DNA of 51,999 bases from Lachnospiraceae bacterium (lineage in GTDB: Bacteria > Bacillota > Clostridia > Lachnospirales > Lachnospiraceae), in NCBI GenBank assembly GCA_021205565.1, contig JAJPXG010000028.1:1-51999 (forward strand), in the 5' to 3' direction. Below, piece after piece: positions 50,878-51,999 of this stretch; positions within the stretch are counted from its first letter, which is position 1, and each line of letters starts with the position of its first letter. A model generated the notes under the pieces. It ran no database searches, was not told where the DNA came from, and saw nothing but the letters and a program-made list of their open reading frames with translations. The translations under genes were made by a program, and so were the position numbers.

Positions 50878-51999
50878 TGAACAGGCATTTTCTGGATATG
50901 AAAAAAATACGGGTATCGTCCGTCCTCGCGGCCGTAATCATCGTCATCAGCGCGGCCACGATGATTTATTTCGGCTCGCAAAAGGAAGGGCTTCATGTCG
51001 ATGAGGTCTATTCCTATGGCCTTGCCAACAGTGAATATCTGCCGTTTATGCATTTCGGGACGATGGAATACAGTGTTAAGGACTGGATGCTTGAATACGG
51101 CGCCGGCGAATCTCTGGCCGATCTTTTTCGTAATCTGATCAATGACTTCAAAATCCTGAAGGAAAGCAATTTTCAATGGCGGGATACCGTGATCTATCAG
51201 GATTATCTCATAGCGCAGGCAAACAGTGCGGATACCTATACGACCACCTGGGTTTCGGGACAGGATTATCAGGATTATATTTCGGTGAGCGAGAGTAATA
51301 CCTTTAATTACGCTTCTGTCTATTATAATCAGCGCGGCGACGTGCATCCTCCGCTGTTTTACATGCTTCTGCATACGGTGTGCTCTGTATTTCAGGGCCA
51401 GTTCTCCGTCTGGTACGCTCTGGGACTGAATATCGTGATTCTGGTACTCACGCTGATTTTGCTTTACAGAATGGTGAGCAGGTATCTCGGCGGAGAAAAA
51501 ATCGCCCTGCTGACAATCGCATTTTACGGGCTGTCCTGCGGTTTTATGACCACGGCCCTGTTTTTACGGATGTATGCCCTGTTAACGTTTATGGTGACGG
51601 CCTGCCTGTATGTGCATTTAAGAATTGCAGACCAGCAGGATGAGGTCAGGGGATGCAGCCGGTTTTTACTGATGATTACGGTGCTGGGAGGTTTTCTCAC
51701 GCATTATTATTTTGTGATTTATGCGATCCTGATCGCCGTGGTGACAGTATGCCGCATGGCCTGGCGCAGGCGTTTTCGGCAGCTGCTTCAGTATGTGCTG
51801 ACACTTGCGGCAAGCGCCGGAATCGGACTGATCATCTGGCCCTTTGCCATCAAGCATGTTTTTTCCGGATACAGGGGGCAGGAGGCGTTGGAAGCGCTGA
51901 GCGGGGACTATTATTTCAGCAGATTTCAGGCCATGATGCAGGAGATTGTCGACAATCTTTTCGGAGGCAGATGGTGGATTCTGTGGGCGGCTCTGCTTC
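50874..51999 (+). CDS. GT39/PMT-like membrane glycosyltransferase (partial, runs off the end)
   Basis: At least 375 residues, truncated by the window edge. One transmembrane helix at about residues 16-34 is followed by a loop with GLHVDEVYSYGLAN; the D-E pair is where GT39/PMT/ArnT enzymes keep the catalytic acid. Further on DVHPPLFYMLLHTV gives the H-P-P-L-Y family signature, then several helices (LNIVILVLTLILLY, LTIAFYGLSCGFMTTALFLRMYALLTF, RFLLMITVLGGFLTHYYFVIYAILIAV). Such enzymes move sugars from polyprenyl phosphate to glycans, lipids or proteins outside the cell. ATG 50874 (or 50877) overlaps the preceding stop. Confidence 0.9.
   Translation, partial: MMNRHFLDMKKIRVSSVLAAVIIVISAATMIYFGSQKEGLHVDEVYSYGLANSEYLPFMHFGTMEYSVKDWMLEYGAGESLADLFRNLINDFKILKESNFQWRDTVIYQDYLIAQANSADTYTTTWVSGQDYQDYISVSESNTFNYASVYYNQRGDVHPPLFYMLLHTVCSVFQGQFSVWYALGLNIVILVLTLILLYRMVSRYLGGEKIALLTIAFYGLSCGFMTTALFLRMYALLTFMVTACLYVHLRIADQQDEVRGCSRFLLMITVLGGFLTHYYFVIYAILIAVVTVCRMAWRRRFRQLLQYVLTLAASAGIGLIIWPFAIKHVFSGYRGQEALEALSGDYYFSRFQAMMQEIVDNLFGGRWWILWAALL

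Overview
The window looks like a chromosomal segment from a Gram-positive, spore-forming-lineage clostridium, most likely a Lachnospiraceae-type Firmicute. The basis is the gene order comF / membrane proteins / cdaA-ybbR-glmM / HPr, a Spo0A-type DNA-binding domain, UvrA and WecE-type sequences of clostridial character, and strong AGGAGG-like ribosome sites. No rRNA, tRNA, CRISPR array or transposase was seen. Strain-level identity cannot be read from the sequence.

Region 1 (1-13.2 kb, + strand) is housekeeping: the end of uvrB, uvrA, an mreB-family actin, recD2, comF, two unrecognised membrane proteins, then the c-di-AMP/cell-wall block cdaA, ybbR (cdaR), glmM and an HPr. Region 2 (13.2-18.0 kb, - strand) is a five-gene operon: circularly permuted ATP-grasp, a short alpha-E protein, a transglutaminase-like protease with an intact Cys-His-Asp triad, and two M14/AstE-type proteins. 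The second M14 paralogue has lost both zinc-binding histidines. The operon has a clear sigma-A promoter followed at once by a perfect stem-loop with a U-run. This predicted peptide-ligation/peptide-processing system is the best candidate for undescribed biology. Region 3 (18.0-19.7 kb, - strand) holds a DUF3048 lipoprotein and a DUF212 membrane protein, divergent from the next block.

Region 4 (19.8 kb to the end, + strand) is a very large surface-glycan locus. It opens with a GtrB-like transferase and a stand-alone Spo0A effector domain without receiver. It continues with two membrane proteins, a GT2 gene broken by a TAG codon, a WbaP-like initiating phosphoglycosyltransferase, a Wzz-like protein fused to a P-loop-less kinase remnant, several glycosyltransferases, an EpsG/Wzy-like polymerase, PseC- and PseB-like nucleotide-sugar enzymes and a GNAT acetyltransferase. 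Then come further GtrB/GtrII-type proteins, a PglK-like ABC flippase, a membrane-anchored SGNH hydrolase, an acyltransferase-3, WecE, and a GT39/PMT-like transferase running off the end. Inferred working order: WbaP-like priming on undecaprenyl phosphate, extension by GT2/GT4 enzymes using amino-dideoxy sugars (PseB/PseC/acetyltransferase, WecE), flipping and polymerisation, then decoration by GtrB/GtrII, GT39, acyl and SGNH enzymes.

Five gaps inside the glycan locus (about 29.2, 33.0, 34.4, 46.3 and 48.3 kb) each hold a different strong inverted-repeat or multi-stem element, always directly upstream of a new gene group. One shares a 28-base perfect repeat with the uvrA-mreB gap. These elements look like punctuation of a modular locus and are the second main point of interest.
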